NCBI RefSeq assembly: GCF_028682475.1
Contig: NZ_JANHLE010000032.1
Coordinates: 1-61,501, forward strand
DNA length: 61,501 nucleotides
Reading direction: 5' to 3'
DNA from: Pseudomonas putida
Lineage (GTDB): Bacteria > Pseudomonadota > Gammaproteobacteria > Pseudomonadales > Pseudomonadaceae
Under the pieces are notes generated by a model, which saw only the letters and a program-made list of their open reading frames with translations, was not told the origin of the DNA and made no database searches. The translations under genes and the position numbers were made by a program. Of the stretch, positions 17,398-26,001 are shown in pieces; the first letter of the stretch is position 1, and each line of letters starts with the position of its first letter.

Positions 17398-18347
17398 CTG
17401 GATTGTTGCAAGGCCACACCCGCGCCGAGCAAGCCGGAGAATTCGGCGGTCACCAGCCACACCGGCACCTGCTTGAAGTAGCCGCTCATACAGCCCTTCT
17501 CGGCAAAGCTGTCGGCAAAACCGCTGCGCAGAAATAGCTCGGCGAAGCGTGGAATGATGCCGCCGACAATGTATACCCCGCCACGCCCTCCGAGGGTCAG
17601 CACATTGTTACCCGCCACCCGCCCGAGAAAGCGACAAAACTGCTCGATCACCGCCAACGCCACCGGCTCACCGGCCAGCGCCGCATCGGTGATCGCCGCC
17701 GGGCTTTGCAAGGTTGCCGGTTGCCCGTCCAGCGCACAGATGGCTTGATACAAACGCAACAAGCCGCCGCCGCTGAGCACGGTTTCGGCACTGACATGCC
17801 CGGTTTCGCTGGCGATCTGCTCACGGATCTGTGCCTCGCGGGCATTGCCCACCGGCAAGTCGACATGTCCACCTTCACCCGGCAAGGCCATCCAGCGGCC
17901 ATCCTCCAGACCGAGCAACGTGCCCACGCCCAAGCCGGTTCCCGGGCCGATCACCACCGCTGGCCGCCCGGCTTCAGCTTCGCCGGCGCAGACAGTGAGG
18001 CGCTCATCAGGCTGCAGGCGGGTCATGCCCAAGGCCATGGCGGTAAAATCATTGATCAGCAACAACTGCTCGATCTGCAGCGCCTTGCAGAAGGCCTGAC
18101 GACTGAGCCGCCAGTGATTGTTGGTAAAGCGAAATTCATCGCCGCTGACCGGTCCCGCCACCGCCAGACAGACTGCGCCAAGGTCGCCCTTGCTCAGTCC
18201 TTGTGCCTGCAGGTAGGCGCCGATGGCCTGCTCAGGGCTGGTGTAATCGGCGGTGGCGAACACCTGGACCGAGTGCATCCGGTCGTTTTCCCAGAGGGCA
18301 AAGCGGGCGTTGGTGCCACCGATATCACCGACCAGGGCGCGCTTCAT
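17364..18347 (-). CDS. glk: Glucokinase
   Basis: 327-residue cytoplasmic enzyme that phosphorylates glucose with ATP. GDIGGTNARFAL (8-19) binds ATP phosphates, LLINDFTAMALGM carries the catalytic aspartate, and GPGTGLGVG and GEGGHVDLP follow in the expected order. It starts by ATGA overlap with the edd stop (4 bases). The C-terminus is odd: after GAGVALQQS the frame reads through a REP element, adding RVGAGLPRDAI before the stop, about eight to eleven residues more than I recall for P. putida glucokinase. Confidence 0.94.
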   Translation of the reverse strand: MKRALVGDIGGTNARFALWENDRMHSVQVFATADYTSPEQAIGAYLQAQGLSKGDLGAVCLAVAGPVSGDEFRFTNNHWRLSRQAFCKALQIEQLLLINDFTAMALGMTRLQPDERLTVCAGEAEAGRPAVVIGPGTGLGVGTLLGLEDGRWMALPGEGGHVDLPVGNAREAQIREQIASETGHVSAETVLSGGGLLRLYQAICALDGQPATLQSPAAITDAALAGEPVALAVIEQFCRFLGRVAGNNVLTLGGRGGVYIVGGIIPRFAELFLRSGFADSFAEKGCMSGYFKQVPVWLVTAEFSGLLGAGVALQQSRVGAGLPRDAI

Positions 18348-20170
18348 TTGAGTGCTTCCAGGGCCGAGGTGAAGGCGCTGGCGCCCTGCTCTGCCGGGCT
18401 CAGGGCCATGCGCAGGAAGCCGAACAGTTCACGCCCGCAACCGAGATCGTTGCCGGTCGGTGCTGGCGGAGTCTCCCGGTCGGCCAGTTCAGCAGCATCG
18501 AGCTTGACCGTCAGGGTGCCGGCAACGCCGTCAACCCGCACGATATCGCCATCGCGCACGCGTGCCAGCGGGCCGCCGTCAAAGGCTTCCGGACAGACAT
18601 GAATGGCCGCCGGAATTTTCCCCGAAGCACCGGACATGCGCCCGTCGGTCACCAATGCCACCTTGAAGCCGCGGTCTTGCAGCACGCCGAGGAACGGGGT
18701 CATCTTGTGCAGCTCCGGCATGCCATTGCAGCGCGGGCCCTGGAAGCGCATCACCGCGACGAAATCCCGCTCCAGCTCGCCGGCCTGGAAGGCATCGGCC
18801 AGCGCCTGCTGGTCATGGAACACCCGCGCCGGGGCTTCGACCACCTGATGTTCAGGGGCGACCGCAGACACCTTCATGACCCCGCGACCAAGGTTGCCTT
18901 CCATCACCCGCAGCCCGCCTTCCGGGGAGAACGGCCGTGCGACCGGGCGCAGGATCGCTACATCGAGACTCGCTTGCGGCCCCTCGCGCCAGACCAGCTT
19001 GCCCTCCTGCAGGAACGGCTCCTGGGTATACCGACGCAGGCCGTGGCCGGCCACGGTGTTGACGTCTTCGTGCAGCAGCCCGGCATCGAGCAGCTCGCGG
19101 ATCAGGAAGGCCATGCCACCGGCTGCCTGGAAATGGTTGATGTCGGCTTTGCCGTTCGGGTAGACGTGGGACAGGGTCGGCACCACCTCGGACAGCTCGG
19201 CCATGTCCTGCCAGGTCAGCTGGATGCCGGCCGCCTGGGCAATCGCCGGCATGTGCAGGGTATGGTTGGTCGAACCACCGGTGGCGTGCAGGGCGACGAT
19301 GGAGTTGACCAGGGATTTTTCGTCGACGATCTCGCCCAGCGGCATGAAGTCGCCGCTGGCCTTGGTCATGCGCGTGACCTGTTGCGCGGCCTCGACGGTG
19401 AGTGCATCGCGCAGCGGCGTGTAAGGATTGACGAACGATGCGCCCGGCAGGTGCAGGCCCATCACTTCCATCAGCAACTGATTGGTGTTGGCGGTGCCGT
19501 AAAAGGTACAGGTGCCGGGGCTGTGGTAGGACTTCATTTCCGACTCCAGCAGCTCTTCGCGGCTGGCCTTGCCCTCGGCATAGCGCTGGCGCACGTCGGC
19601 TTTTTCCTTGTTGGAAATACCTGAAGGCATCGGCCCGCCGGGGACAAAAATGGTTGGTAAGTGACCAAAGCGCAGCGCGCCCATCAACAGCCCCGGCACG
19701 ATCTTGTCACAGATACCCAGCATCAACGCTGCGTCGAACATGTTGTGCGAAAGGGCGATGGCCGTCGACATCGCGATCACTTCGCGGCTGGCAATCCCCA
19801 GCTCCATGCCCGGCTCACCCTGAGTGACACCGTCACACATGGCCGGCACACCGCCGGCAAACTGGCCCACCGAGCCGATATCGCGCAGCGCCTGTTTGAT
19901 CTGTTCCGGGTAGTGCTGGTAGGGCTGATGCGCCGAGAGCATATCGTTGTAGGCAGACACGATGGCGACGTTGGCCGCGTTCATCATGCGCAGGCTGTTC
20001 TTGTCCTGGGTACCACAGCCGGCCACACCGTGGGCGAAGTTGGCACATTGCAGTTTGGCCCGCATCGGCCCGTCACTGGCGGCCCCGCGAATCAACTGCA
20101 GGTAGCGTTCGCGGGTGGCACGGCTGCGGTCGATCAGCCGTTGGGTGACCTCAAGAATGCGCGGATGCAT
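18344..20170 (-). CDS. edd: 6-phosphogluconate dehydratase
   Basis: 608-residue enzyme of the IlvD/Edd family that dehydrates 6-phosphogluconate to 2-keto-3-deoxy-6-phosphogluconate, the pathway-defining step. It contains iron-sulfur ligand cysteines in the contexts MCDGVTQGEPGMELG, LGICDK and GTCTFYGTANTNQ, and the C-terminal signature LVTDGRMSGASGKIPAAIHVCPEA. GGAG lies 8 bases before the ATG at 20170. Overlaps glk by 4 bases and is divergent from gap with two HexR-like operators between. Confidence 0.96.
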   Translation of the reverse strand: MHPRILEVTQRLIDRSRATRERYLQLIRGAASDGPMRAKLQCANFAHGVAGCGTQDKNSLRMMNAANVAIVSAYNDMLSAHQPYQHYPEQIKQALRDIGSVGQFAGGVPAMCDGVTQGEPGMELGIASREVIAMSTAIALSHNMFDAALMLGICDKIVPGLLMGALRFGHLPTIFVPGGPMPSGISNKEKADVRQRYAEGKASREELLESEMKSYHSPGTCTFYGTANTNQLLMEVMGLHLPGASFVNPYTPLRDALTVEAAQQVTRMTKASGDFMPLGEIVDEKSLVNSIVALHATGGSTNHTLHMPAIAQAAGIQLTWQDMAELSEVVPTLSHVYPNGKADINHFQAAGGMAFLIRELLDAGLLHEDVNTVAGHGLRRYTQEPFLQEGKLVWREGPQASLDVAILRPVARPFSPEGGLRVMEGNLGRGVMKVSAVAPEHQVVEAPARVFHDQQALADAFQAGELERDFVAVMRFQGPRCNGMPELHKMTPFLGVLQDRGFKVALVTDGRMSGASGKIPAAIHVCPEAFDGGPLARVRDGDIVRVDGVAGTLTVKLDAAELADRETPPAPTGNDLGCGRELFGFLRMALSPAEQGASAFTSALEALK

Positions 20171-20292
20171 GTACTGGACTCCAGGCTATCGGTGGTTGCG
20201 ACCTCTGCGGCGGTTTCCCTTATCAACAATCGCCACCTAGGCTCAATGGCAGGGGCAACGGTTGCGGGAGAGACGGCTTGGCCGGTCGCTCG

Positions 20293-20307
20293 TTGTAGAT
20301 TGAACAA
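20293..20307. promoter_or_regulatory. HexR operator 1 between edd and gap
   Basis: TTGT-N7-ACAA exactly matches the HexR consensus. It lies 123 bases before edd and 132 before gap. Confidence 0.75.
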
Positions 20308-20354
20308 AATACTGCCAGCAAAAAGGCTTGTTTTCTATTTTTTTACGAATAATC

Positions 20355-20369
20355 TTGTAATTCCAACAA
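20355..20369. promoter_or_regulatory. HexR operator 2 between edd and gap
   Basis: TTGTAATTCCAACAA, again an exact TTGT-N7-ACAA match, 62 bases downstream of operator 1 and 70 bases before gap. Two sites in one divergent gap allow separate control of edd-glk and gap. Confidence 0.75.
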
Positions 20370-20438
20370 CAAAATCAGATTCAGTGAAGCGCTTTCTTGT
20401 TTGCCACGGGCTTCACCCGGTCTACCAGAGGTAGCTCT

Positions 20439-21440
20439 ATGACCCTTCGTATCGCAATCAATGGCTTTGGCCGCATTGGCCGCAACGTCCTTCGCGCACT
20501 CTATACCCAAGGCTACCGTCAGGACCTGCAGGTCGTCGCGATCAACGATCTGGGAGACAGCGCAATCAATGCGCACCTGCTCAAGTACGACAGTGTTCAT
20601 GGCATCTTTGCTGCCGATGTCGAGTTCGACCACGAAAGCCTGACCGTCAACGGCGACCGCATCGCCGTCAGTGCCATCCGCAATCCGGCCGAGCTGCCGT
20701 GGAAAGCCGAAGCCGTCGATGTGGTGTTCGAATGCACCGGTCACTTCACCGACCGCGCCAAGGCCGCTGCCCATCTTACTGCCGGGGCCGGCAAAGTCAT
20801 TATCTCGGCACCGGCCAGGGGCGCCGACGCGACGATTGTCTACGGGGTCAACCACGACATTCTGCGCCCTTCGCACCAGATCATCTCCAGTGCTTCGTGC
20901 ACCACCAACTGCCTGGCGCCCATTGCCCAGGTGCTGCACCGCGAACTGGGCATCGAGCAGGGCTTGATGACCACCATCCACGCCTACACCAACGACCAGA
21001 GCCTCACCGACATCCACCACAGCGACCCGTTCCGCGCCCGCTCGGCGACCCAGTCGATGATCCCGAGCAAGACCGGTGCGGCCGAAGCCGTGGGCCTGGT
21101 GCTGCCGGAGCTGGCCGGCAAACTCACCGGCATGGCCGTGCGCGTGCCGGTGATCAACGTGTCGCTGGTCGACCTGACCGTCAACCTCAAGCGCGAGACC
21201 AGCGTCGAGGAAGTCAACAACCTGTTCAAGGAGGCCAGCCGCCACTCCAGGGTGCTTGGTTACAACAGCCTGCCGCTGGTGTCGTGCGACTTCAATCACA
21301 ACCCGTTGTCGTCGATCTTCGATGCCAACCATACCCGCACCAACGGGCGAATGCTCAAAGTGCTGGCCTGGTATGACAATGAGTGGGGCTTCTCCAACCG
21401 TATGCTGGATAACTGCCTGGCGTTGTGTAACGCGGCGTAA
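20439..21440 (+). CDS. gap: Glyceraldehyde-3-phosphate dehydrogenase, type I
   Basis: 333-residue enzyme that converts glyceraldehyde-3-phosphate to 1,3-bisphosphoglycerate, taking the product of Eda into lower glycolysis. NAD-binding INGFGRIGRNVLRA at the N-terminus, catalytic SASCTTNCLAP with Cys at about 153, and AWYDNEWGFSNRM near the end are conserved. The start at 20439 has AGAGG about 8 bases upstream and matches the usual N-terminus; a longer frame to 20397 has none. Divergent from edd and under two HexR-like sites. Confidence 0.95.
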   Translation: MTLRIAINGFGRIGRNVLRALYTQGYRQDLQVVAINDLGDSAINAHLLKYDSVHGIFAADVEFDHESLTVNGDRIAVSAIRNPAELPWKAEAVDVVFECTGHFTDRAKAAAHLTAGAGKVIISAPARGADATIVYGVNHDILRPSHQIISSASCTTNCLAPIAQVLHRELGIEQGLMTTIHAYTNDQSLTDIHHSDPFRARSATQSMIPSKTGAAEAVGLVLPELAGKLTGMAVRVPVINVSLVDLTVNLKRETSVEEVNNLFKEASRHSRVLGYNSLPLVSCDFNHNPLSSIFDANHTRTNGRMLKVLAWYDNEWGFSNRMLDNCLALCNAA

Positions 21441-21452
21441 TTGAAGACTCAC

Positions 21453-21526
21453 CCTGTGGGAGCGGGCTTGCCCCGCGATTGAGGCTTCTCAGTCAAACTG
21501 CTTCGCGGGGCAAGCCCGCTCCTACC
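21453..21526. repeat. REP pair after gap
   Basis: Opposed REP copies between gap and the ECF sigma gene. They separate glucose genes from the iron/heme block. Confidence 0.9.
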
Positions 21527-21550
21527 GAGCATGCAATACTTGACCAATTC

Positions 21551-21569
21551 AATGATGATAAGCATTATC
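21551..21569. promoter_or_regulatory. Fur box upstream of the ECF sigma gene
   Basis: The 19 bases match the Fur consensus GATAATGATAATCATTATC at 16 positions. It ends 28 bases before the sigma factor start, so iron-replete Fur would repress the sigma/anti-sigma genes. Confidence 0.85.
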
Positions 21570-21597
21570 ATTCGCTTCGCATTGGTCAGGTATCGCT

Positions 21598-22116
21598 GTG
21601 AGTCAGTCCCAGTTCCACACTGTATTCCTCGCTCAGCGGGTCAGCCTGCTGCGCACGTTACAGCGCATGGTCGACAACCCCAGCACCGCCGAAGACCTGC
21701 TGCAGGAGACCTACCTGCGTGTTTCCCGAGCGCTGGGCGAACGGCCGGTCGAGCACCTCGAGCCTTTCGTTTTCCAGACCGCCCGCAACCTGGCCCTCGA
21801 CCACTTGCGCGCGCGCCGGGCGCAATCGCGCAACCTGGTGGACGATGTGCCCGAGCAAATCCTGCACAACGTCGCCGCCCCCACCAGCAGCGCCGAAGAC
21901 GCCGCGCATGCCGAGCAACTGCTCAAGCGCCTGAGCGTCAGCCTGGGACAGTTGACCTCGCGACAACAACGGATTTTCATCCTCAGCCGCCTGCACGGCG
22001 CCAGCTACCTGGAAATTGCCGAACAGCTCAACGTCTCGGCCAGCACGGTTCAGAAGGAACTGAAACTGATCATGGCGATCTGTGTCGGCGTGGCCAATCG
22101 TCTGAACCGCGATTGA
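21598..22116 (+). CDS. ECF sigma factor, FecI / iron-starvation type
   Basis: 172-residue sigma-70 family factor with region 2 (TAEDLLQETYLRVSRAL, VFQTARNLALDHLRARRA) and region 4 (LTSRQQRIFILSRLHGASYLEIAEQLNVSASTVQKEL). It starts with GTG at 21598 behind AGG. A Fur box sits directly upstream, and a FecR-type anti-sigma and a TonB receptor with signalling domain follow, which is the standard cell-surface signalling arrangement. With a heme oxygenase at the end of the block, heme is the likely signal, as for the Hxu/Hur systems of Pseudomonas; that is inference, so no symbol is given. Confidence 0.92.
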   Translation: MSQSQFHTVFLAQRVSLLRTLQRMVDNPSTAEDLLQETYLRVSRALGERPVEHLEPFVFQTARNLALDHLRARRAQSRNLVDDVPEQILHNVAAPTSSAEDAAHAEQLLKRLSVSLGQLTSRQQRIFILSRLHGASYLEIAEQLNVSASTVQKELKLIMAICVGVANRLNRD

Positions 22117-22184
22117 CCCTGGCTTGCCACACACCAAGTTACGCTTGATCATTAGCAGCATTACAAGACCACCCAGGATTTTCC

Positions 22185-23147
22185 GTGACCGACAGCGCCC
22201 CTGACCGCCCTTCGCCGCCAGACCCGGCTGCCTGCGACAGTGCCATGGAGCAGGCGCTGGACTGGCTGATCCGCCTGCAATGCGCCAGCGCCGAAGACAC
22301 CCGCGCTTTCGAAACCTGGCTGGAAGCCGATCCGGCCAACGCCCAGGCCTATGTCGAAGCCGAGGCCCTGTGGCACGGCGACAGCGTGCGCCAGGCCGCC
22401 AGCCAGATCGCCCAGGCCTACCATCCTTCGCGCCTGGCGCGCTTGCGCCCGCACTGGAAACCACTGGCTGCGGCGGCGGTGCTGCTGATCGGGGTGTTTA
22501 CCGTCGGTAACCTGCCGGTGCGCCTGCAGGCCGATCACCTGACCGTGGTCGGTGAGCGCCAGCGCCTGCAGCTTGAAGACGGCTCCAAGGTGCTGCTCAA
22601 CACCAACAGCGCATTCTCCAGCGACATCGATGCCCACCAGCGCGTTGCCCGCCTCTACCAGGGCGAAGCGTTCTTCGAGGTGCCCGGCGACCGTAACCAG
22701 CCGCTGGAATTGCAGGCAGGCCCGCTGCGCGCCAGCGTGCGCGACAGCGATTTTGCCGTGCGCTACCTCGACGGCGAAGCCCAGGTGCGGGTGCAACGCG
22801 GCGATGTCGACCTGCAGGCCAGCAGTGACCAGCGCATCCGCCTGTCCAGTGGCGACAGCATTCGGGTCGGCCCCAATGGCTTCGGTCATCGCGAGCGTGT
22901 CGACCCGCAGAAAGACCTGGCCTGGGTCCAGGGCCGCCTGATCTTTGAGAACTGTCCACTGAACCAGGTGCTGGCCGAGCTACGCCGCTATTACCCGGGC
23001 CTGATCATCTCCGGCAACGAGCGCCTGGAGCAGATCGCAGTCACCGGCAACTACCGCCTCGACCAACCCGTGGAAACCTTGCGCGCCCTGGCCCACATTA
23101 CCTCGGCGCAGCTGCATGAGTTCCCTGCCGTGGTGATTCTTAACTGA
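22185..23147 (+). CDS. FecR-family anti-sigma factor
   Basis: 320-residue inner-membrane regulator. The cytoplasmic N-terminal part (about 17-60: MEQALDWLIRLQCASAEDTR, FETWLEADPANAQAYVEAE) binds the sigma factor, one membrane helix follows (about 92-108, LAAAAVLLIGVFTVGNL), and the periplasmic part holds the FecR domain (LEDGSKVLLNTNSAFSSDI, YQGEAFFEV) and a C-terminal domain that contacts the receptor. GTG start at 22185 with AGGA 8 bases upstream. Located 68 bases after the sigma gene. Confidence 0.92.
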   Translation: MTDSAPDRPSPPDPAACDSAMEQALDWLIRLQCASAEDTRAFETWLEADPANAQAYVEAEALWHGDSVRQAASQIAQAYHPSRLARLRPHWKPLAAAAVLLIGVFTVGNLPVRLQADHLTVVGERQRLQLEDGSKVLLNTNSAFSSDIDAHQRVARLYQGEAFFEVPGDRNQPLELQAGPLRASVRDSDFAVRYLDGEAQVRVQRGDVDLQASSDQRIRLSSGDSIRVGPNGFGHRERVDPQKDLAWVQGRLIFENCPLNQVLAELRRYYPGLIISGNERLEQIAVTGNYRLDQPVETLRALAHITSAQLHEFPAVVILN

Positions 23148-23205
23148 CTGGAAAGTTTTTTTACGCGATCCCCTGAGGCGATACGTCTCGTTATAGCCAA
23201 TGCAA

Positions 23206-23227
23206 CTGATTCTTATTTTTGAATCAG
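23206..23227. promoter_or_regulatory. Inverted repeat in the leader of the TonB receptor gene
   Basis: CTGATTC (23206-23212) and GAATCAG (23221-23227) are exact complements around an 8-base T-rich spacer, 39 bases before the receptor start. A CGTCTCGTT at 23184-23192 resembles the -10 part of iron-starvation ECF promoters, which would place the repeat in the transcript leader. Operator or RNA hairpin; not resolved. Confidence 0.5.
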
Positions 23228-23266
23228 CCAGCACCTATAACATTCGCGCGACAGGGAGCGCTTTCG

Positions 23267-25861
23267 ATGCCAACCGGTTTCACTCGTCGGTCTTCAGACA
23301 CTTCACGTACACCTGGCCTGCAACGCTGCACGCTCTCCCTGTTGACCCTGGCCATGCTCGCCAGCGGTACCTGCAGCCTGCCGGCGCTGGCCGCCGAACC
23401 TGCCCAGGCCAGCGCCCCACGCATGGGGGACTACCGCTTTGCCATTGGCCAGCAACCGCTGGTGTCGGCGCTCAACGCGTTTACCGCCGTGACCGGGTGG
23501 CAGGTCGGGCTGTCGGCCGAGCTGGCAGAAGGCGTCGCGTCGCCAGGCGTGCAAGGCTCGCTGAAACCGGAGGCGGCCTTGCAGCGTCTGCTCGCCGGTA
23601 CCGGTTTGAAGTACCGCACACTCAGCGCTGGCAATGTGGTGCTCGAGCGCAGCAGCTCCAGTGCCATCGCCCTGCAGCAGATCACCGTCACTGCGACCCG
23701 TAGCGCCCAGGACATCAGCCAGGTGCCGAGCACGGTCTCGGTACAAACCCGTGAACAGCTCGACCGCCAGAACGTCAACAACATCAAGGAGCTGGTGCGC
23801 TACGAGCCGGGTGTATCGGTGAGTGGCACCGGCCAGCGCAGCGGCCTGAATGGCTACAACATTCGCGGTATCGACGGTGAGCGCGTTCTGACCCAGATCG
23901 ACGGCGTGTCGATCCCCGACAGTTTCTTCTTCGGCCCCTACGCCCAGACTCAGCGCAATTACGTCGATCCAGAGATCGTCAAGCGCGTGGAAATCCTCCG
24001 CGGCCCGGCCTCGGTGCTGTATGGCAGCAACGCCATCGGTGGTGCGGTCAGCTACTTCACCCTCGACCCGGACGACATCATCAAGCCCGGCCAGGACGTC
24101 GGCGCCCGGCTGAAGACCGGTTACAGCTCAGCCGATGAGAGCTGGCTGAACGCGGCCACCGTCGCCGGACGTCAGGGTGATTTCGACGGCCTGTTGCACC
24201 TGAGCCAACGCAACGGCCATGAGACCGAGTCCTACGGTGGCCACGGCGGCACGGGCCTGGAGCGGACCGAGGCGAACCCTGAAGACGTGCGCACCACCAA
24301 CATCCTTGCCAAGGCCGGCTGGAACTATGCCGACGACGCCCGCCTGAGCTTGACCTACGAGCACTACAAGGACGATCGCGATCTGGATCAGAAGAGCGCC
24401 GTGGGTGGGCCTTTCATTCCTGGCTTTGGTGCCATGAACTCCTACCGCGACCGCACCGGCAATGACACCGTGACCCGCGAACGCTTCGGCATCAACCACG
24501 AGTTCGCCCTGGGCAGCCTGCTTGCCGACAACATGAAGTGGGGGCTGAACTACCAGATCGGCAAGACTGACCAGCGCACCGAAGAACTGTATGTTGCCGG
24601 GGGGCGCCAGGTCTTCCGTGATCGCCAGACCACTTACAAGGATCGCCAGTGGGTCTTCGATGCCCAGCTGGACAAAGCCTTCAGCATCGCTGAGACCGAA
24701 CACCTGCTGACCTATGGCACCACCCTCAAGCAGCAAAAAGTCACCGGTTCGCGCAGCGGCACCGGCACTTGCCTGAACGTGGGCGGCACCTGTAGAGCCA
24801 TCGGCGACGACAGCCCGCGTGATGGTCAGGAACGGGTCAGCGACTTCCCCGATCCAACCGTCAACACCTACAGCCTGTTCGCCCAGGACGAGATCCGCTG
24901 GAACCAGTGGACCTTCCTGCCAGGTGTTCGCTACGACTACACCCAGCTCAAGCCCCACATGACCGACGAGTACCTGCGCGGGGTCGAAGCATCGAGCACC
25001 GACCCGGTTGACGATAGCCAGAAGAAATGGCACCAGGTATCGCCCAAGTTCGGCGTGACCTATGCGTTCAACGACAACTACACCTGGTACGGCCAGTACG
25101 CCGAAGGCTTCCGTACGCCGACGGCCAAAGCGCTGTATGGCCGCTTCGAGAACCCGGGCCTGGGCTACAGCGTCCGTGGCAACTCCAACCTGGAGCCGGA
25201 AACCAGCAAAAGCTACGAGACCGGTCTGCGGGGCAACTTCGAGGCCGGTAACTTCGATGTGGCGGTGTTCTACAACAAGTACCGCGACTTCATCAACGAA
25301 GACGCCGTGCAGGGCAGCAACCTGGGCCAGACCTTCGAGGCCAACAACATCAAACACGCCATCATCAAGGGTGCCGAGTTCAAGGGCCGCCTGAACCTGG
25401 ATGCCTTTGGCGCGCCGCATGGCCTGTACACCCAGGGCTCGCTGGCCTACGCCTACGGCCGCAACGAGGACACCGGTGAGCCGCTCAACAGTGTCAACCC
25501 GCTGACCGCCGTGATGGGCCTGGGCTATGAGCAGGAACAATACGGTGGGCTGCTGAGCTGGACCCTGGTCAAGCGCAAGGATCGGGTCGACGACACCACC
25601 TTCTTCGCGCCCGACGGCACCAGCAAGCAATTCCGCACGCCGGGCTACGGCGTGCTCGACCTGACCGGCTTCTACAAGGTCACCGACGACATCACGGTCA
25701 ACGCCGGCCTGTACAACCTGACCGACAAGAAATACTGGCAATGGGATGACGTACGCGGCTACGACGGCCTCGGCGAAGCGGCTGTCACCTCACCCGCCAA
25801 CCTCGACCGCCTGACCATGCCGGGGCGTAATTTCGCCATCAATCTGGTCTGGGACATTTAA
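23267..25861 (+). CDS. TonB-dependent receptor with N-terminal signalling domain, probably for heme
   Basis: 864-residue outer-membrane receptor. A signal peptide covers about residues 1-43. The STN signalling domain follows (about 54-125: YRFAIGQQPLVSALNAF to LKYRTLSAGNVVLER), then the TonB box ITVTATR (about 140), the plug with GYNIRGIDGERVLTQIDG and RVEILRGPASVLYGSNAIGG, and a barrel to the C-terminus. FRTPTAKALYG and NPGL resemble the FRAP and NPNL boxes of heme receptors. The start at 23267 has GGGAG about 9 bases upstream. Follows the anti-sigma gene by 119 bases. The downstream heme oxygenase supports heme as substrate; the exact ligand is not proven. Confidence 0.9.
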   Translation: MPTGFTRRSSDTSRTPGLQRCTLSLLTLAMLASGTCSLPALAAEPAQASAPRMGDYRFAIGQQPLVSALNAFTAVTGWQVGLSAELAEGVASPGVQGSLKPEAALQRLLAGTGLKYRTLSAGNVVLERSSSSAIALQQITVTATRSAQDISQVPSTVSVQTREQLDRQNVNNIKELVRYEPGVSVSGTGQRSGLNGYNIRGIDGERVLTQIDGVSIPDSFFFGPYAQTQRNYVDPEIVKRVEILRGPASVLYGSNAIGGAVSYFTLDPDDIIKPGQDVGARLKTGYSSADESWLNAATVAGRQGDFDGLLHLSQRNGHETESYGGHGGTGLERTEANPEDVRTTNILAKAGWNYADDARLSLTYEHYKDDRDLDQKSAVGGPFIPGFGAMNSYRDRTGNDTVTRERFGINHEFALGSLLADNMKWGLNYQIGKTDQRTEELYVAGGRQVFRDRQTTYKDRQWVFDAQLDKAFSIAETEHLLTYGTTLKQQKVTGSRSGTGTCLNVGGTCRAIGDDSPRDGQERVSDFPDPTVNTYSLFAQDEIRWNQWTFLPGVRYDYTQLKPHMTDEYLRGVEASSTDPVDDSQKKWHQVSPKFGVTYAFNDNYTWYGQYAEGFRTPTAKALYGRFENPGLGYSVRGNSNLEPETSKSYETGLRGNFEAGNFDVAVFYNKYRDFINEDAVQGSNLGQTFEANNIKHAIIKGAEFKGRLNLDAFGAPHGLYTQGSLAYAYGRNEDTGEPLNSVNPLTAVMGLGYEQEQYGGLLSWTLVKRKDRVDDTTFFAPDGTSKQFRTPGYGVLDLTGFYKVTDDITVNAGLYNLTDKKYWQWDDVRGYDGLGEAAVTSPANLDRLTMPGRNFAINLVWDI

Positions 25862-25864
25862 CGA

Positions 25865-25924
25865 CATCGCGGGGCAAGCCCGCTCCTACAGGTATTCACT
25901 GTGGGAGCTGGCTTGCCCCGCGAT
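25865..25924. repeat. REP pair after the TonB receptor
   Basis: Opposed REP copies between receptor and heme oxygenase. The right copy has a base change in its core (GGGAGCTGGCTTGCC), so one stem is imperfect. Confidence 0.88.
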
Positions 25925-25962
25925 GAGGTGAGGATTTTTTACTGTCGTACGTCACCTTGTTC

Positions 25963-25977
25963 GTCTAGTCACTAGAC
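25963..25977. promoter_or_regulatory. Palindrome before the heme oxygenase gene
   Basis: GTCTAGT and ACTAGAC flank a single C: a perfect 15-base palindrome ending 24 bases before the start and just upstream of the AAGGA ribosome site. It does not match the Fur consensus. A repressor operator is plausible. Confidence 0.55.
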
Positions 25978-26001
25978 ACGCCCATTTCGCAAGGAATCAC
26001 C

